Shown: positions 43,386 through 52,316 of the stretch, one piece after another
How the letters are laid out: each line of letters opens with the position of its first letter
Position numbering within the stretch: position 1 is the stretch's first letter
Origin: Erysipelotrichaceae bacterium
Lineage (GTDB): Bacteria; Bacillota_I; Bacilli_A; Erysipelotrichales; Erysipelotrichaceae
Direction: 5' to 3'
Assembly: GCA_030694975.1 (NCBI GenBank)
Contig: JAUYTU010000010.1
Span: 124,001-188,000, forward strand
DNA: 64,000 nt
The notes under the pieces: model-generated
What the model saw: only the letters and a program-made list of their open reading frames with translations
The model's database searches: none
What the model was told of the DNA's origin: nothing
Position numbers and translations under genes: made by a program

Positions 43386-43407
43386 AAGAAAAGGACCTTT
43401 CGGTCCC
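43386..43407 (-). terminator. Terminator of the amidohydrolase gene (leftward)
   Basis: On the minus strand GGACC, loop GAAA, GGTCC, then TTTTCTT. It separates the permease-amidohydrolase unit from arcC-ndk, so those two units have their own transcripts or read through. Confidence 0.7.
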
Positions 43408-43433
43408 ATTCGTTCTACAAATAGGAAAAGTGG

Positions 43434-44657
43434 CTATACGTTCAGGATTAATTCTTTCTTAAGTTCAACCGTTACAACTCCGTCTTTAATAACAAACAGA
43501 CGGGACGGTATGTCGATGATAGCATCTTGATAACGCATGGTGTCCAATAAAACCAATGAAGCTCTCGCACCTTCAAACACACCATAATTCTCAATTTTCA
43601 AAGCCTTCGCCGGATTGGTTGTAATCATCGGTAGAACAGTCGGTAAATCATCAGAACCGCCCAAATGAGCAACCGGAATGGCTAACATAGCTACTTGCAT
43701 TAAGTCCCCATTGCCATATGGCGTAAAGGGATTGCGAATATTGTTGGAAGCCAGACACACATTCACTCCGGCATTACGAAGTTTGCGAATCGGCGTAACT
43801 GCACGACGAACATTAAATTCGTCATTACGTCCGCCCAAATGCAAATCAGTCATCGGCAGTGCCATAACATTGATCTGTGCTTGTGCCATCAACTTAAGAA
43901 TCGGTGCTAACTCAGCATCCGGCATCGCCGCAATGCTGGTCATGTGACCGACAGAAACGCGACCCTGATAATCTTCTTTAATGGTTTTTTCGCACAAATA
44001 CGTAATCGACTGCCCAGCATACTCATCCTTGAAATCCTGATGGAAATCGATATCCTTATCATATTTCTTAGCTAATTCGAAAACGTAGTCGATGTGAACA
44101 TTGGCGTCGGTATCGTTGTAAGGAATCGCACCAACCACATCGGCACCCATCTCCATCGCCCGAACCATCAGCTCATCCGTCCCCGGCGATTTAAAAATAC
44201 CTTCTTGCGGAAATGCGACTACTTGAATGTCAATGAATTTCTTATATTTTTCTTTTAAAGACATAATCACTTCAAATCCACCAAAACCACCAATCGGATC
44301 AAATTCCGAATGCGTTCTCAGATAGGTCGTACCATTTTTAATGAGCATTCGCAATGCTTGAGTCGCACGACTGTAAATATCTTCTTTGGTAAAGGTCGGC
44401 TTAAGTTTCCCGGTAACTTCAATCGCTTCTTTAAGAGTACCCGACTTGTTGGGCATCCGATCAGCAATCAACGCTTTGTCGAGATGCAAATGAGACTCCA
44501 CCAGACCCGGGATCAAAACTCTTCCCTGACCGTCAATTACACGTTTGGCAACCATTCCTAAATCTGTGCCGATTGCCTTAATAAACTCATCTTTTATGGC
44601 TACATCAAAGACTTGATTCGACTCGTCAATTATGACATTTTTAATAATCAAATCCAT
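43434..44657 (-). CDS. CodA-like amidohydrolase (cytosine deaminase superfamily)
   Basis: 407 residues. Metal-dependent hydrolase fold: ESHLHLDKAL (His-x-His), a His in DFHQDFKDE, GHMTSIAAMP and a distal motif LASNNIRNPFTPYG. In cytosine deaminase the last motif carries the metal-binding Asp as a DD pair and the shuttle Glu follows the second His; here these positions read NN and F, so the substrate is probably not cytosine. Related enzymes act on creatinine, ammelide-type triazines and cyclic ureides. It lies 18 bases downstream of a permease gene and upstream of carbamate kinase. Confidence 0.75.
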   Translation of the reverse strand: MDLIIKNVIIDESNQVFDVAIKDEFIKAIGTDLGMVAKRVIDGQGRVLIPGLVESHLHLDKALIADRMPNKSGTLKEAIEVTGKLKPTFTKEDIYSRATQALRMLIKNGTTYLRTHSEFDPIGGFGGFEVIMSLKEKYKKFIDIQVVAFPQEGIFKSPGTDELMVRAMEMGADVVGAIPYNDTDANVHIDYVFELAKKYDKDIDFHQDFKDEYAGQSITYLCEKTIKEDYQGRVSVGHMTSIAAMPDAELAPILKLMAQAQINVMALPMTDLHLGGRNDEFNVRRAVTPIRKLRNAGVNVCLASNNIRNPFTPYGNGDLMQVAMLAIPVAHLGGSDDLPTVLPMITTNPAKALKIENYGVFEGARASLVLLDTMRYQDAIIDIPSRLFVIKDGVVTVELKKELILNV

Positions 44658-44675
44658 GCTTCAGCCTCCTTTCGA

Positions 44676-46031
44676 TTAAAATACGAATGATATTATTAAT
44701 AACAGGGCAAGCGAGCCCAAGATCCACTTGGTATTCCCTTTAACAACTTGTAAAATGGGGATTTGGAATCCGGAGGATTGAGCTTGCATCGTAATGTTGA
44801 CAAAGCTCATCTGACTTCCCAAACCTACGCCCATAGCGATAAAGCCAATGGAAATTAGTGGTAAGCCCAAAGCAATTGCAACCGGTAAGACCAAGGTTAA
44901 GATCGTACCTACATAAGCACCGGCCGGAACACCGATGGCAAAGCCAGCCAATACAGCTACCGGAACCACAAATGCTTCCGGAGCTAATTGTGCTACACTA
45001 ACAATAGCACTAAACGCACCGGTTTCACCGATAATATTAATAAATCCTAAGAAGATACCGACTTGGAATAAACGGGTCAAAATGTAGGTAGAACCGTCTA
45101 TGACCGCATCCGCCGATTGTTTTAAAGTAAACTTTGTGCAAAGTGCAATTAACCCGATGGTGATAAACATGTACATCAACGGACCAAGAATCGGCATGCC
45201 GACTGCTTTGTTAATGTACGGTCCAAGCAATACAGCTAATAATAAGAAAATGGCCGGAACGGTGTTTAACCAAAGTTCTTTGGTTGATTTACTCTTAATT
45301 TCTTCGGTCTCTTCACTTTGGAACAAAGCTTTGCGACGCTTCGCACCGATAAAACCGATGACAACAGCAATTGCAACAAACACTAACCAATACGGCCGCA
45401 TTGCTGTTACATATTCGTTAACCGGAATACCTGTCAACTGGGAGATAACACCGGATTCAAGCGAAGCCGGGGATGTTGTAAAGGATACCGCAGCCGCCAA
45501 ACTGATGGCCGCAATTAATTCAGGTATTGCCCCGACAGCCGCAAATGCCAACGGTGCCAAGACCATGGCCGAACCGCCACCGATACCGGACATATAGGTT
45601 GCGGCAGCCATCAAGATTACGATAAAGGCCGCAAAGTATTCAACTTTGCCATTGATTGCCCGACGCACCAAGGCAAGTGCCGACGTGTAACCGCCGGATT
45701 TAAACACCGCCGTAGCAATAGCGGAGTTGATGATTGGAACCGTGATCGATAGCATCGCAGGAATCGCGGCTAAGAATATGGAGTTCGCTTTTGCTAATCC
45801 GATTCCACCAATGATCATCGCCAATACACCACCGATTAAACCGGCGATCAGCATATTGACCTTTCTGAATAATAAAACCAAGATAAGAACAATCGGCAAT
45901 ACAGTTAAAACCGCATAAAAGCCGGTGGGTACCGGTTTAGGAGCCTCTTGTGCAAATACCGGAGAGTTAACAAGTACAAAAACCATCAATGCAGGAAACA
46001 ATGCCATTGCTTTTAGGAATACTTTTTTCAT
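44676..46031 (-). CDS. Permease of the citrate/gluconate (ion-transporter) type
   Basis: 451 residues with 10-12 membrane helices. It starts with what looks like a cleavable signal peptide (hydrophobic run, then SPVFAQEAPKP), unusual for a polytopic permease. IIGGIGLAKAN, MSGIGGGSAMVLAPLAFA and a second-half VGLGSQMSFVNITMQ resemble the GntP/CitMHS-type transporters with paired re-entrant loops. It probably imports the substrate of the amidohydrolase encoded 18 bases downstream. Substrate cannot be told from sequence. Confidence 0.75.
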   Translation of the reverse strand: MKKVFLKAMALFPALMVFVLVNSPVFAQEAPKPVPTGFYAVLTVLPIVLILVLLFRKVNMLIAGLIGGVLAMIIGGIGLAKANSIFLAAIPAMLSITVPIINSAIATAVFKSGGYTSALALVRRAINGKVEYFAAFIVILMAAATYMSGIGGGSAMVLAPLAFAAVGAIPELIAAISLAAAVSFTTSPASLESGVISQLTGIPVNEYVTAMRPYWLVFVAIAVVIGFIGAKRRKALFQSEETEEIKSKSTKELWLNTVPAIFLLLAVLLGPYINKAVGMPILGPLMYMFITIGLIALCTKFTLKQSADAVIDGSTYILTRLFQVGIFLGFINIIGETGAFSAIVSVAQLAPEAFVVPVAVLAGFAIGVPAGAYVGTILTLVLPVAIALGLPLISIGFIAMGVGLGSQMSFVNITMQAQSSGFQIPILQVVKGNTKWILGSLALLLIISFVF

Positions 46032-46052
46032 TTCCTTCTCCTTTCAAGAATG

Positions 46053-46069
46053 TTCGATCCGCGATCGAA
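46053..46069. promoter_or_regulatory. Palindrome before the permease start, probable operator
   Basis: TTCGATC, spacer CGC, GATCGAA: a perfect 7-base inverted repeat 21 bases before the permease start. A TGCACGAA / TGCACG tandem lies just beyond. It suggests control by a regulator that is not encoded in the window. Confidence 0.5.
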
Positions 46070-46256
46070 ATAAGAACGTGCATTCGTGCAAACAGAAAAC
46101 AAAATTCGTTATTATCTTGCAGCAGGCAAAACGCACGAGCCCTAGTTAAGCAATTACATTTTCTCACATGAAAAAGCAAGCAACAATGGTTATTCCATAT
46201 GAAAAAACGGCAAAACTATAGGCAAATTGCACAAATTCATTGTATTTTGAGATATA
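46070..46256. promoter_or_regulatory. Leader/promoter region of the permease gene
   Basis: Contains a TTGC-x5-GCAA hairpin (about 46108-46122) and a CTAGGG word. I looked for a purine, guanidine or other riboswitch and did not find a convincing match. Confidence 0.35.
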
Positions 46257-46280
46257 AAAGAAAAAGACCTTTCGGTCTTA
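46257..46280 (-). terminator. Terminator of the 281-residue membrane protein gene (leftward)
   Basis: On the minus strand AAGACC, loop GAAA, GGTCTT, then TTTCTTTT; the stop codon is at its start. Confidence 0.75.
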
Positions 46281-47123
46281 GTAAATCACATTCACTTCTT
46301 CAGTTTCAATTCTTGAGGAGGGCTGATAGGAACGATAAATCAAAAACAGGAATGCCATGTGTACAACCGCAATAAATGCTGACAAAATACTGATTAATAC
46401 CGTTGGTAATAGCGGTATAAATGCAAAGAACCCCAGGATTCCACCCACGATACCTTCCGCAATGGCAAGAAGCAATCCAATCCCAAACAATGTCCAGAAA
46501 CTGCGCTTGGCAATTGCAAATGATTTTTTCAGTGCGGCCATAACCCCTAAGTCATCCAATACCATTGCCGTAAACCAAAATGAGAGGAATAAGCTAATGG
46601 CTATCGCAATTACAGACAGCAGAATAAATCCTAGGATAACCACGATAACGCCCGATTCGCTCATGGTGGTCAACAAGCTGATCAAGGCTACGACATATAA
46701 AATAATGGCAATTACAGCAACCAAACCAAACAAGATGCCTCCCAGAAAGTATCTGAAGTATTTCCCAATGTTTGAACTGAGAGCCAAAGCGAAATCATTA
46801 ATCGATACACTTCCCCTGTTTAGACCAAGCTTCACCAAACCAGCCGTCATCGGTATGGCCATGAAATTAAGAATCATGGCAATTGACCCGCTACTGGCTG
46901 AATTGCCGACTCCTGCAGTTCTTAATGCTTCAATGAATACTTCCGGATTGTCTAAAAAATAACCAGGGTACTGTTGAAAGTCTCTAAGAATCGCATCAAC
47001 ATCCGCAGTTGTCGGTGTCGACCCCATGACAAGTATTGCCGGAACCAATGCAACTATAAAAAACGGAATCAGAATAAGGTAGTTTTTAGTCACAAACTTA
47101 AACGCATCTTCAAAATATTTCAT
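46278..47123 (-). CDS. Polytopic membrane protein of unknown function
   Basis: 281 residues from the ATG at 47123 (AAGGGGATAATC upstream). Six membrane helices with the second half alternating long hydrophobic stretches and Ala/Gly turns; VLDDLGVMAALKKSFAIAKRSFWTLFGIGL is the type of amphipathic in-between helix seen in glycerophosphodiester phosphodiesterase membrane domains and related DUF families. No catalytic site. Single gene between two terminators; role unknown. Confidence 0.65.
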   Translation of the reverse strand: MKYFEDAFKFVTKNYLILIPFFIVALVPAILVMGSTPTTADVDAILRDFQQYPGYFLDNPEVFIEALRTAGVGNSASSGSIAMILNFMAIPMTAGLVKLGLNRGSVSINDFALALSSNIGKYFRYFLGGILFGLVAVIAIILYVVALISLLTTMSESGVIVVILGFILLSVIAIAISLFLSFWFTAMVLDDLGVMAALKKSFAIAKRSFWTLFGIGLLLAIAEGIVGGILGFFAFIPLLPTVLISILSAFIAVVHMAFLFLIYRSYQPSSRIETEEVNVIY

Positions 47124-47319
47124 GATTATCCCCTTGTCTTTTTGCCCAAAGACAAGATCCCCTTTCGATATCTTAAGTCTATCAAAAACACCGTAGATTC
47201 TCAAGGGAAATCCAATGTAGTTGTAACGCAAGCAAACGTCCCAATGATTGATTTATGTATTGTTATCATCATTTATCGATGATATACTTTATTAAGTGTT
47301 TTAAAGGTAGGTGAAAGAA

Positions 47320-48450
47320 ATGCCTGGAGTGTTGCAGTTGAGTGTCTATAGTGTGTTTATACTGATATTCATCCTGGTGAACTTACGACGTGAATACCAT
47401 ATGTTGGATATTAAAGTAAAAATCTTTACATATATGATCTATACCGTTTTATTGTGTATTATGATGGACATATTGTTTAACAGTCTGGAAGGGACTTTCT
47501 ATTTCTATAGTCGCTTCGTTTTAGTCTATGGCAATGCCATTCAATATGCCCTCACATGTCTGATCGTGTTTCTTTGGTATTTGTACAATGAGCAATACAT
47601 ATTTAAAGATCTTTCACACTTTAAAAAGTGGCTGCCCTTTACGTCAATCCCATTGATGATCAACATGTCTTTGTCCTTGTTAAGCCCTTGGTTTGGCTTC
47701 TTCTATACGATTACACCCGATAATATTTATGTGCGTGGCGATTTATATTATATCGCAACCATGACAACTTATTTTTATGCTATTTTTACGGTTTTGATCA
47801 TTCATGTGTATCGCAATAAAATGCGTAAATCCGATTATGCGCCACTCATGTTCTTTATTCTCCCACCTGCATTTGCCGGAATTTTTCAGACCTTGAATTT
47901 TGGTATACTGCTCATCGGACCCGCCTTTACTTTTTCATTTTTAGTCGCCTTTGTATACATTCAATCAAAAAACATGGAGTTAGACTTTCTGACCGGATTG
48001 TATTCGCGCAAGGAACTCGAATACTATGTTGATGTTCTGAATAAACGAAAAAACTCGAGAAAGCAGTATGGCGGATTGATGATTGACATTGATAATTTCA
48101 AAAGTATCAATGACGTCTACGGCCACGATGCTGGCGATCGAGTTTTGCGAGAAGTGTCCGATGCGTTTCAAAAGTGTTTCAGAAACACTGATTTTGTCGC
48201 CCGAATCGGAGGAGATGAGTTTGTGGCCATTTGTGAGATTCAATCGTATTCCGATTTAGAAGTCATTGTTAAGCGAGCTCGAAATCAAGTGGACATGATC
48301 AATACGTTTGACCGTTTTCCGTTTCTGATCAGTTTGAGCATCGGCTACGATAGTTGGGATCTTAAAAACGTGGAAAAAGATGAGTTCATGATTCACATTG
48401 ATAAAAAGATGTATTTTGAGAAAGATACTAAAAGACTAGTCAGAGGGTAG
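47320..48450 (+). CDS. Membrane diguanylate cyclase (GGDEF)
   Basis: 376 residues from the ATG at 47320 (AAAGGTAGGTG upstream). Seven N-terminal membrane helices (about 5-205) form a sensor, followed by a GGDEF domain: DFLTGLYSRKELEYY, DIDNFKSINDVYGHDAGD and ARIGGDEFVAI. The active site is canonical and the product-inhibition site RNTD lies five residues before it, so it should make c-di-GMP under feedback control. Monocistronic with a terminator shared with the convergent dps-like gene. Confidence 0.92.
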   Translation: MPGVLQLSVYSVFILIFILVNLRREYHMLDIKVKIFTYMIYTVLLCIMMDILFNSLEGTFYFYSRFVLVYGNAIQYALTCLIVFLWYLYNEQYIFKDLSHFKKWLPFTSIPLMINMSLSLLSPWFGFFYTITPDNIYVRGDLYYIATMTTYFYAIFTVLIIHVYRNKMRKSDYAPLMFFILPPAFAGIFQTLNFGILLIGPAFTFSFLVAFVYIQSKNMELDFLTGLYSRKELEYYVDVLNKRKNSRKQYGGLMIDIDNFKSINDVYGHDAGDRVLREVSDAFQKCFRNTDFVARIGGDEFVAICEIQSYSDLEVIVKRARNQVDMINTFDRFPFLISLSIGYDSWDLKNVEKDEFMIHIDKKMYFEKDTKRLVRG

Positions 48451-48480
48451 AAAAAAGGTGCGGTTGTCCGCGCCTTTTGT
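48451..48480. terminator. Shared terminator between the diguanylate cyclase and Dps-like genes
   Basis: AAGGTGCGG / CCGCGCCTT, one mismatch, 4-base loop, A-run on the left and TTTTGTT on the right. Confidence 0.75.
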
Positions 48481-48905
48481 TATGCCTTGATCGCTTTAAT
48501 GAACCACAGATTCTTCTGATAACCTGCGACATACTCTTCGAATTTCGCTACGACAACAAAGTCATTGGCTTTGTCTGCTTCATTGCGAATTTCAGTTGCC
48601 AAATCCATCATCAGTTTAAAGTCGCCTTCAACAATATCCAATACTTCCTTAACTGCGAAGTCTTTGGCTGCTAATTCCTTAACAGTAGCATTCTTCACGA
48701 AATCTTCCAGTTTTACCAATGGATATTCCCCGCGCATTTTTAACATCTCAGCTACTTCATCATATTGTTCAAAGAAGGTGTCATAAGCGGATTCGGTAAA
48801 TTCGTGAATCTGTACGAATTCTTTACCAACTACATTCCAATGCAAGTTATGAAACTTTGCGTTAAGCACTGCCAGATTCGATAAGTAAACATTTAGTTTT
48901 TTCAT
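48480..48905 (-). CDS. dps: Dps/ferritin-like DNA-binding protein
   Basis: 141 residues. NLHWNVVGKEFVQIHEFTESAYD and FFEQYDEVAEMLKMRGEYP carry the intersubunit ferroxidase residues (two His, then Asp/Glu) of Dps proteins. These form 12-subunit shells that oxidise and store iron and protect against peroxide. No long basic tail, so DNA binding may be weak. Start fixed by AGGAG (AAGGAGATAAAT upstream). Confidence 0.88.
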   Translation of the reverse strand: MKKLNVYLSNLAVLNAKFHNLHWNVVGKEFVQIHEFTESAYDTFFEQYDEVAEMLKMRGEYPLVKLEDFVKNATVKELAAKDFAVKEVLDIVEGDFKLMMDLATEIRNEADKANDFVVVAKFEEYVAGYQKNLWFIKAIKA

Positions 48906-48971
48906 ATATTTATCTCCTTATTGATAACTAATACTGTTAAATAATAACATAGGATTTTTGCTTTGCCTACC

Positions 48972-49535
48972 TTAATGACTGAGTTTTTTGTGGTAAACTT
49001 TCTGTAAATATCCCTGTTTTTTCAAATCAAACAACATGTGTTTGACAAAGGCATCCTTACCATCCATATAATCGAGAATTTGTTCTGGAAACTCTTCAGC
49101 GAGACGCATTTTCAATAAACCATACTCATCTCTTACGTTGGGATGATCACCCAAGTATGTCTTTAATGATAAGTGACGAAGCAATTCCAGTGAGTTCTTT
49201 TGACAACAATACAAATGATAGACCATGAAATCATCGTCAAATAAGCGCTTGAATACTTCTCTTCCTTCAATGCCCTGATTGCCTCGATGAGCGTAGCCGA
49301 CACTTTCAAGAAGTGTTTTCACAGAATCAAAATCAGCTTGATCTTCCACGACAAGGTCAATATCTAAAATAGGTTTGGCTGAGCACCCACGGACAGAGGT
49401 TGAACCGATATGTTCGATGGCGATCACTTTATCTTTCAATATACCAAAAAGATAACTTTTTACTCGCTCAAACTCACTCACCCAAATCGGATCATAACTG
49501 ACACAAGTCACTAAACCTTTAAGCTTGCTATCCAT
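48972..49535 (-). CDS. GrpB/UPF0157 nucleotidyltransferase-fold protein
   Basis: 187 residues. VIAIEHIGSTSVRGCSAKPILDIDLVV is the GrpB signature (Gly-Ser-Thr-Ser and Asp-x-Asp), with FKRLFDDDFMVYHLYCC and LEFLRHLSLKTYL-like helices after it. The fold is that of minimal nucleotidyltransferases; the biological role is not settled. Single gene upstream of, and divergent from, the T-box leader. Confidence 0.88.
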   Translation of the reverse strand: MDSKLKGLVTCVSYDPIWVSEFERVKSYLFGILKDKVIAIEHIGSTSVRGCSAKPILDIDLVVEDQADFDSVKTLLESVGYAHRGNQGIEGREVFKRLFDDDFMVYHLYCCQKNSLELLRHLSLKTYLGDHPNVRDEYGLLKMRLAEEFPEQILDYMDGKDAFVKHMLFDLKKQGYLQKVYHKKLSH

Positions 49536-49681
49536 CTTAAATACACCTGTTCTAACTTACCTTCAACTTAATTATACACCCCTTGGGCTGTAAGAGTAGA
49601 TAATCGCTCTTTACATTTTTACATTAATTCAGAAATATTTACATTTGCTATGTACAAATCTTACATTTTACGTTATATTAT

Positions 49682-49935
49682 AAAAAACGAAGAAAAGGAT
49701 AGGTATCTTTGAGTTATCCGATGCAGCGAGTTGGGAGCGGTGAAAGGCCAACACGGAACCTGAATGATGTAACCCCTTGGAGTTGCTTTTTCGAAATTTC
49801 AGTAGAAAAAGCCGGCACGGACCGTTACCTCCGAAAGGTTTGTATGAACCGGATAGAGTGACCTTAACAGGTAATTTGGGTGGTACCGCGGAGCAACAGC
49901 CTTCGTCCCTTGCAGGATGAGGCTGTTTTTTTAAT
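49682..49935 (+). promoter_or_regulatory. T-box leader of asnB
   Basis: The 3' part has the T-box GGGTGGTACCGCGG (49878-49891) followed by a terminator, and the 5' part has the stem-I words GAAAAGGATAG, GAGTTGGGAGCGGTGAAAGG and ACACGGAACCTGAATGATG. The leader senses uncharged tRNA and allows readthrough when it binds. From the gene controlled, tRNA-Asn is expected; an AAC triplet at 49771-49773 is a possible specifier, not proven. Confidence 0.88.
49893..49933 (+). terminator. T-box terminator
   Basis: AACAGCC...GGCTGTT with inner CTTCGTCCC / AGGATGAG pairing, then seven T. Competes with the T-box antiterminator. Confidence 0.85.
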
Positions 49936-49948
49936 GGAGGTATCCCCT

Positions 49949-51523
49949 ATGTGTGGATTTATGTTTGCCCAAGGCACCATCGATGCGACGAAATTTCTAA
50001 AAGGATTTAATACCATCTCTCATCGCGGACCCGATCAAAGCCGTATCCTGACTGAAGACTTCGGCACTTTCGGGTTTCACCGTTTGTCCATTATGGATGT
50101 ATCGGAAAACGGCATGCAACCCTTTGTGACACCCGATTACATTTTGATGTGCAACGGTGAAATCTATAATGAGCAACAACTCAAGAAAACTTTTTATAAT
50201 TATCCGTTTATCTCGCGATCCGATTGCGAAACCATACTTCCACTCTATAACAAGTTTGGCCGTTATATGTGTAAATATCTCGATGCTGAGTTTGCTTTTG
50301 TACTTTATGACCGAAATAAACAAATGACCCTGGCGGCCAGAGATCCGATTGGGATTCGACCGATGTTCTACGGTGAAATTAAGGGAAGCGAAAAATTGGC
50401 ATTTGCTTCCGAAGCCAAATCACTCATTCCTCTGTGTGATAACATCAAGCCTTTCCCAATCGGAACCTTATATTATGGCGGCGAGTGGATCAAATACAGT
50501 GACATCACCGAAACTACGGAGATACTACATGACATGGACGATATTCTGACACGCATCAACATCGGATTAACCGAAGCCGTCAAGAAACGGATGATGTCCG
50601 ATGTGCCGATTGGCTATCTGCTATCCGGCGGACTTGACTCCTCCTTGGTATGTGCACTGGCCGCCAAATACGCCGAATCGCCGATCACGACCTTTGCGAT
50701 TGGCATGAAAAGCGATGCTATTGATTTGAAATATGCCCGCATGGTCGCAAAGAAGATCAACAGCCGCCACTACGAAGCCATTATGACCGTTGAAGATGTC
50801 ATAGCCGCGCTTCCTTATGTTATTTACCACTTAGAATCCTACGATATCACCACGGTTCGAGCGTCCATTGGTATGTACTTACTGTGCAAATACATTAACC
50901 AACACAGTGAAGTCAAAGTACTTCTGACCGGTGAAATCAGTGATGAGCTCTTTGGTTATAAATATACCGACTTTGCGCCAAGCGCTGAATCATTTATGGA
51001 AGAAAGTAAGAAACGCATGCGAGAACTGTTTATGTACGATGTTTTACGCGCCGACCGCTGCATTGCGGCTTGGTCCTTGGAAGCGCGCGTACCGTTTGGT
51101 GATATAGCGTTTGTTAAAGATGTTATGGCAATCGATGGGAAACTGAAAATGAACACCTCCGGAAAAGGCAAGTTTCTCTTAAGAAAAGCCTTTGAAGACG
51201 AAAATCTTTTACCACTTGAAATCTTGTGGCGCGAAAAAGCCGCATTCTCCGATGCTGTTGGGCATTCCATGGTCGATGAACTTAAGAAAGCTGCTGATCG
51301 AATGTACACAGATGGAGATTTGAAGAATGCCAAAGATAAATATCCTCACTGCACCCCCTTTACCAAAGAAGCGCTGTGGTATCGCGATATCTTTGAAAAA
51401 TTCTATCCCGACAAGGCTGATTGGATCTCAGCCTATTGGATGCCCAATCCGAAGTGGGAAGGATGCAATGTCAGCGATCCTTCAGCCAGAGTTTTGAACA
51501 ATTATGGCGACAGCGGTAAGTAA
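49949..51523 (+). CDS. asnB: Asparagine synthase, glutamine-hydrolysing
   Basis: 524 residues. The start at 49949 gives MCGFMF, with Cys2 as the glutaminase nucleophile; GGAGGTATCCCCT precedes it. Glutaminase domain 1-190 (SHRGPDQS, MCNGEIYN), synthetase domain about 215-520 with the PP-loop LLSGGLDSSLVCAL and LLTGEISDELFGYK. It makes Asn from Asp, Gln and ATP. Under T-box control. The GNAT gene follows after 1 base. Confidence 0.95.
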   Translation: MCGFMFAQGTIDATKFLKGFNTISHRGPDQSRILTEDFGTFGFHRLSIMDVSENGMQPFVTPDYILMCNGEIYNEQQLKKTFYNYPFISRSDCETILPLYNKFGRYMCKYLDAEFAFVLYDRNKQMTLAARDPIGIRPMFYGEIKGSEKLAFASEAKSLIPLCDNIKPFPIGTLYYGGEWIKYSDITETTEILHDMDDILTRINIGLTEAVKKRMMSDVPIGYLLSGGLDSSLVCALAAKYAESPITTFAIGMKSDAIDLKYARMVAKKINSRHYEAIMTVEDVIAALPYVIYHLESYDITTVRASIGMYLLCKYINQHSEVKVLLTGEISDELFGYKYTDFAPSAESFMEESKKRMRELFMYDVLRADRCIAAWSLEARVPFGDIAFVKDVMAIDGKLKMNTSGKGKFLLRKAFEDENLLPLEILWREKAAFSDAVGHSMVDELKKAADRMYTDGDLKNAKDKYPHCTPFTKEALWYRDIFEKFYPDKADWISAYWMPNPKWEGCNVSDPSARVLNNYGDSGK

Positions 51524-51524
51524 G

Positions 51525-52019
51525 ATGATCAAAATCGTACCCTTGCGCCAAGCGCATTACCTTGCGGTAAGTGAAATATATCAAAAAGGCATTGACTCAA
51601 AAATCGCAACTTTCACAACGAATGTGCCGGATTATCCGACCTTCAATCATCATTACATTAAAGAAGCCCGATGGGTAGCGATGATCGATAGCGATGTCAT
51701 CGGCTGGGCAGCTCTATCCCCCACGTCCACTCGCCATATCTACCGTGGCGTGGCTGAGGTCAGTATTTATTTTGATCCCCTCCATCAACATAAAGGTTAT
51801 GGAAAACTGTTAATGGACCATGTGATTAGAGAAAGTGAGACATTAGGCATTTGGACACTGGTAGCCGGTGTCATCAGTAACAATGTATCCAGTGTGAAAT
51901 TTCATTTGGATTGTGGTTTTCGTATCGTTGGAATCCGTGAGCGTATCGGACAGATGGATACCGGTGAATGGATGGATGTAACCTGGATGGAAAAGCGCAG
52001 TAAGACCACCGGTTTATAG
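51525..52019 (+). CDS. GNAT-family N-acetyltransferase
   Basis: 164 residues from the ATG at 51525, 1 base after the asnB stop. The acetyl-CoA pocket reads YFDPLHQHKGYGKLLMDHVI (Q/R-x-x-G-x-G/A pattern) and VISNNVSSVKFHLDCGFRIVG is the typical end of the pat/bar subfamily (phosphinothricin/methionine-sulfone acetyltransferases). It may acetylate an amino acid or analogue. Being in the same T-box unit as asnB is noteworthy. Confidence 0.85.
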   Translation: MIKIVPLRQAHYLAVSEIYQKGIDSKIATFTTNVPDYPTFNHHYIKEARWVAMIDSDVIGWAALSPTSTRHIYRGVAEVSIYFDPLHQHKGYGKLLMDHVIRESETLGIWTLVAGVISNNVSSVKFHLDCGFRIVGIRERIGQMDTGEWMDVTWMEKRSKTTGL

Positions 52020-52079
52020 TCTTATAAGTGATTTAGCTTAATTCATTGACAATCAAAATATTCTATGTTAATCTTGATA

Positions 52080-52260
52080 AAACTAAATAAAGCTGTGTTA
52101 AAAGAGGCCGCGATGCGTCATTAATCCGAAAGGTTGAGGGACAATCGCCGAAGCACATATGTGCTGGGCTTATGTTGAAGAAACATAAGACTGTTCCCGT
52201 TTGGTTGCCCAATCGAATCGGAATGCGCTTTTTCCACGGAAGGGCGAAGGTAAAGCTATA
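52080..52260 (+). promoter_or_regulatory. Lysine riboswitch (L-box)
   Basis: Conserved blocks in order: AAAAGAGGCCGCGA, CCGAAAGGTTGAGGG, AATCGCCGAAGC, TGCTGGGC, ACTGTTCCCG and AAGGTAAAGCTATA. This is the L-box aptamer pattern upstream of lysine genes in Bacillota. Lysine binding favours the terminator at 52261. Confidence 0.9.
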
Positions 52261-52296
52261 TAAGCCATGAGCCTTTTGCTCATGGCTTTTGTTTTA
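52261..52296 (+). terminator. Lysine riboswitch expression-platform terminator
   Basis: AAGCCATGAG / CTCATGGCTT with a 7-base loop, then TTGTTTT. Confidence 0.88.
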
Positions 52297-52316
52297 TAGA
52301 AACCGAGGGACCTGTG

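Noticed and set aside
46070-46256. Possible riboswitch before the permease (CTAGGG word and hairpins)
   Set aside because: I could not align it to guanidine, purine or other known aptamers; only a palindrome and a small hairpin are supported.
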